From Alphaproteobacteria bacterium (GTDB lineage: Bacteria > Pseudomonadota > Alphaproteobacteria > Rhizobiales > Rhizobiaceae), in contig JAFKFE010000266.1 in the NCBI GenBank assembly GCA_017308345.1, forward strand, positions 1-6,761: a DNA stretch of 6,761 nt, read 5' to 3'. The translations under genes and the position numbers were made by a program. Within the stretch, counting starts at the first letter, position 1. Every line of letters begins with the position of its first letter. Of this stretch, positions 5,656-6,761 are shown in pieces. A model generated the notes under the pieces. That model was not told the DNA's origin. It saw nothing but the letters and a program-made list of their open reading frames with translations, and searched no databases.

Positions 5656-6761
5656 TTACATGCATACCGAAACGTTCCTAAAGTGGGCCGTTGCAGGCAA
5701 AAGAGCCTCGTCAAGCGGACCTGCCAATTCTTCAGAGCGAGGCACCCATAGGTTACCGTGTAAGTGCATCGGGAGGTGCGGCACCGGTGTGGGGTCCCAG
5801 CTGACTCTTTCGTGGACAACGTGGCCATCTACCAACCAAATGATGATGTCGGGTCGCCATTCAATCGCATACGTGTGGAAATCTTCAGTCGCGTCGAAAC
5901 CTAGCTCGATACGGCACGGTGACCCGCGGTAACCGAAACCGATCGCACTACCTTCATCACCTGGGTTGAAGTAGACATTGACCAGCATGCGCTGCGGGTC
6001 GTTTCCGGAAAGCTCGACGTCGATTTCCTGTCGGGGAGACTCGCGATGAAGGAAGAAACCGGTGACGACGCCCGCTCCCGGGGCGGCCTTGATTTCAGCC
6101 TCGAAACGCCCGTGACCGAAGGGGCGCGTTGAGGCGAAGGCGCCAGAGTGAAATGGCCTGACTCCATCGATCGCCTTTGACAGGGTTAGCTGGACGCCGT
6201 CGCGCCCGTACCGGAGCCCTCCCGTGGCAAACGAAGCCAGATTGCCTGGAAAAGTCTCGACGAGCGTCCTTATCCAAGGGCTCGGGCTGTCCATGCTGGC
6301 TGCCAAGATGGTCGTCCACGGCGAAGACATATGCCGGTTCGACACCCGCCCACGCTCCCATATGGCCTGTGCGGGCAAAACCCAAGGAGAGTCATCGAGT
6401 AGGGACTTCTCGATCGAGGTTCTCGCAATGGCGTTAGGCGAGCCATTCGATCGGTCGTCGCGGAACATCCTCCAGGTACGGGGTGGGCCAATCGGGAAGG
6501 CGTGTACAGGCTCGGTCAGACCTAAAGGCGCGCAGAGCTGCGCCCAGGTCCGGCCATCTTGGCGCTCTTCTAGCACCGTCAATTGGGAAGGTCGCAGTTC
6601 CCTCAGTTCAAGGACTGTCCGGAACGCGGCGTTCGGCTCGACAATGAATTTCGTCCCACTTTGTTTGATCGCCGCAGACAGGGCCTCGGGCGTCAGCGGG
6701 GCATCGACCACGGGAAGCGTGAGCGTGACCGCCGTGGCCACGATCGACACGCTGCTGGCGA
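5656..6761 (-). CDS. GH16 family glycanase with N-terminal sulfotransferase-like segment (5' partial)
   Basis: The C-terminal half is a glycoside hydrolase family 16 domain, which cuts beta-1,3/1,4-glucans or related exopolysaccharides. Counting from the GTG at 6750, the catalytic motif is QEIDVELSG: E242 would be the nucleophile, D244 the helper and E246 the acid/base (lichenase/ExoK-type ExDxE). The domain begins near residue 175 and includes FGHGRFEAEIKA, FHTYAIEWRPDIIIWLVDG and LHGNLWVP. The frame stays open to the right edge of the window, so the GTG at 6750 is probably internal and the gene starts beyond 6761. Residues about 40-90 (FRTVLELRELRPSQLTVL, then TWAQLCAPLGL) resemble the end of sulfotransferase-family domains, which suggests a two-domain protein. 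No signal peptide can be judged because the start is missing. The gene converges with the NYN gene. ExoK-like depolymerases trim exopolysaccharide in rhizobia, but this could equally be a synthesis- or sulfation-linked enzyme. Confidence 0.85.
   Translation of the reverse strand, partial: ASSVSIVATAVTLTLPVVDAPLTPEALSAAIKQSGTKFIVEPNAAFRTVLELRELRPSQLTVLEERQDGRTWAQLCAPLGLTEPVHAFPIGPPRTWRMFRDDRSNGSPNAIARTSIEKSLLDDSPWVLPAQAIWERGRVSNRHMSSPWTTILAASMDSPSPWIRTLVETFPGNLASFATGGLRYGRDGVQLTLSKAIDGVRPFHSGAFASTRPFGHGRFEAEIKAAPGAGVVTGFFLHRESPRQEIDVELSGNDPQRMLVNVYFNPGDEGSAIGFGYRGSPCRIELGFDATEDFHTYAIEWRPDIIIWLVDGHVVHERVSWDPTPVPHLPMHLHGNLWVPRSEELAGPLDEALLPATAHFRNVSVCM

Noticed and set aside
1..6761. CRISPR arrays, insertion sequences, rRNA or tRNA genes
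   Set aside because: I found no regularly spaced repeats, transposase motifs, terminal inverted repeats or RNA gene signatures on either strand.

Overview
The window looks like a stretch of a high-GC alphaproteobacterial genome, most likely from the Rhizobiales. The evidence is the G/C-rich third codon positions, an NYN plus OST-HTH protein, a GH16 glycanase of the general ExoK/lichenase type and a possible DUF1127-like relic. The genus cannot be fixed from the sequence alone.

Left part (1-4145, + strand): a tightly packed polyamine-type operon. It opens with the catalytic C-terminal domain of a spermidine synthase (aminopropyltransferase) homologue that continues upstream of the window, probably as the membrane-fused form. 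A 143-base gap follows. It holds a possible 34-codon ORF with a strong Shine-Dalgarno sequence, whose stop overlaps the next start (ATGA). Next come a Rossmann-fold FAD-dependent amine-oxidase-like protein with a Tat-like N-terminus, an uncharacterised protein of about ten membrane segments with several histidines in or beside its helices, and a class 1b S-adenosylmethionine decarboxylase (speD). The last two junctions are TGATG stop/start overlaps, so translational coupling is likely. SpeD would make decarboxylated AdoMet and the SpeE-like enzyme would transfer its aminopropyl group. The FAD protein and the membrane protein are the unexplained partners. They may modify, oxidise or attach the polyamine product at the membrane.

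Middle part (4146-5373): a 331-base spacer holds what may be a decayed DUF1127-like small gene. A single NYN-domain/OST-HTH (LOTUS) protein, a predicted RNA-processing protein, follows. It has its own ribosome binding site and a likely intrinsic terminator just after it.

Right part (5374-6761): an intergenic area holds a very good second intrinsic terminator on the + strand with no obvious gene in front of it, and a short antisense reading frame that looks like the end of a lost gene. A convergent, 5'-truncated gene on the - strand follows. It encodes a protein with a GH16 catalytic domain (EIDVE) at its C-terminus and, further toward the N-terminus, a segment resembling the end of a sulfotransferase-like domain.
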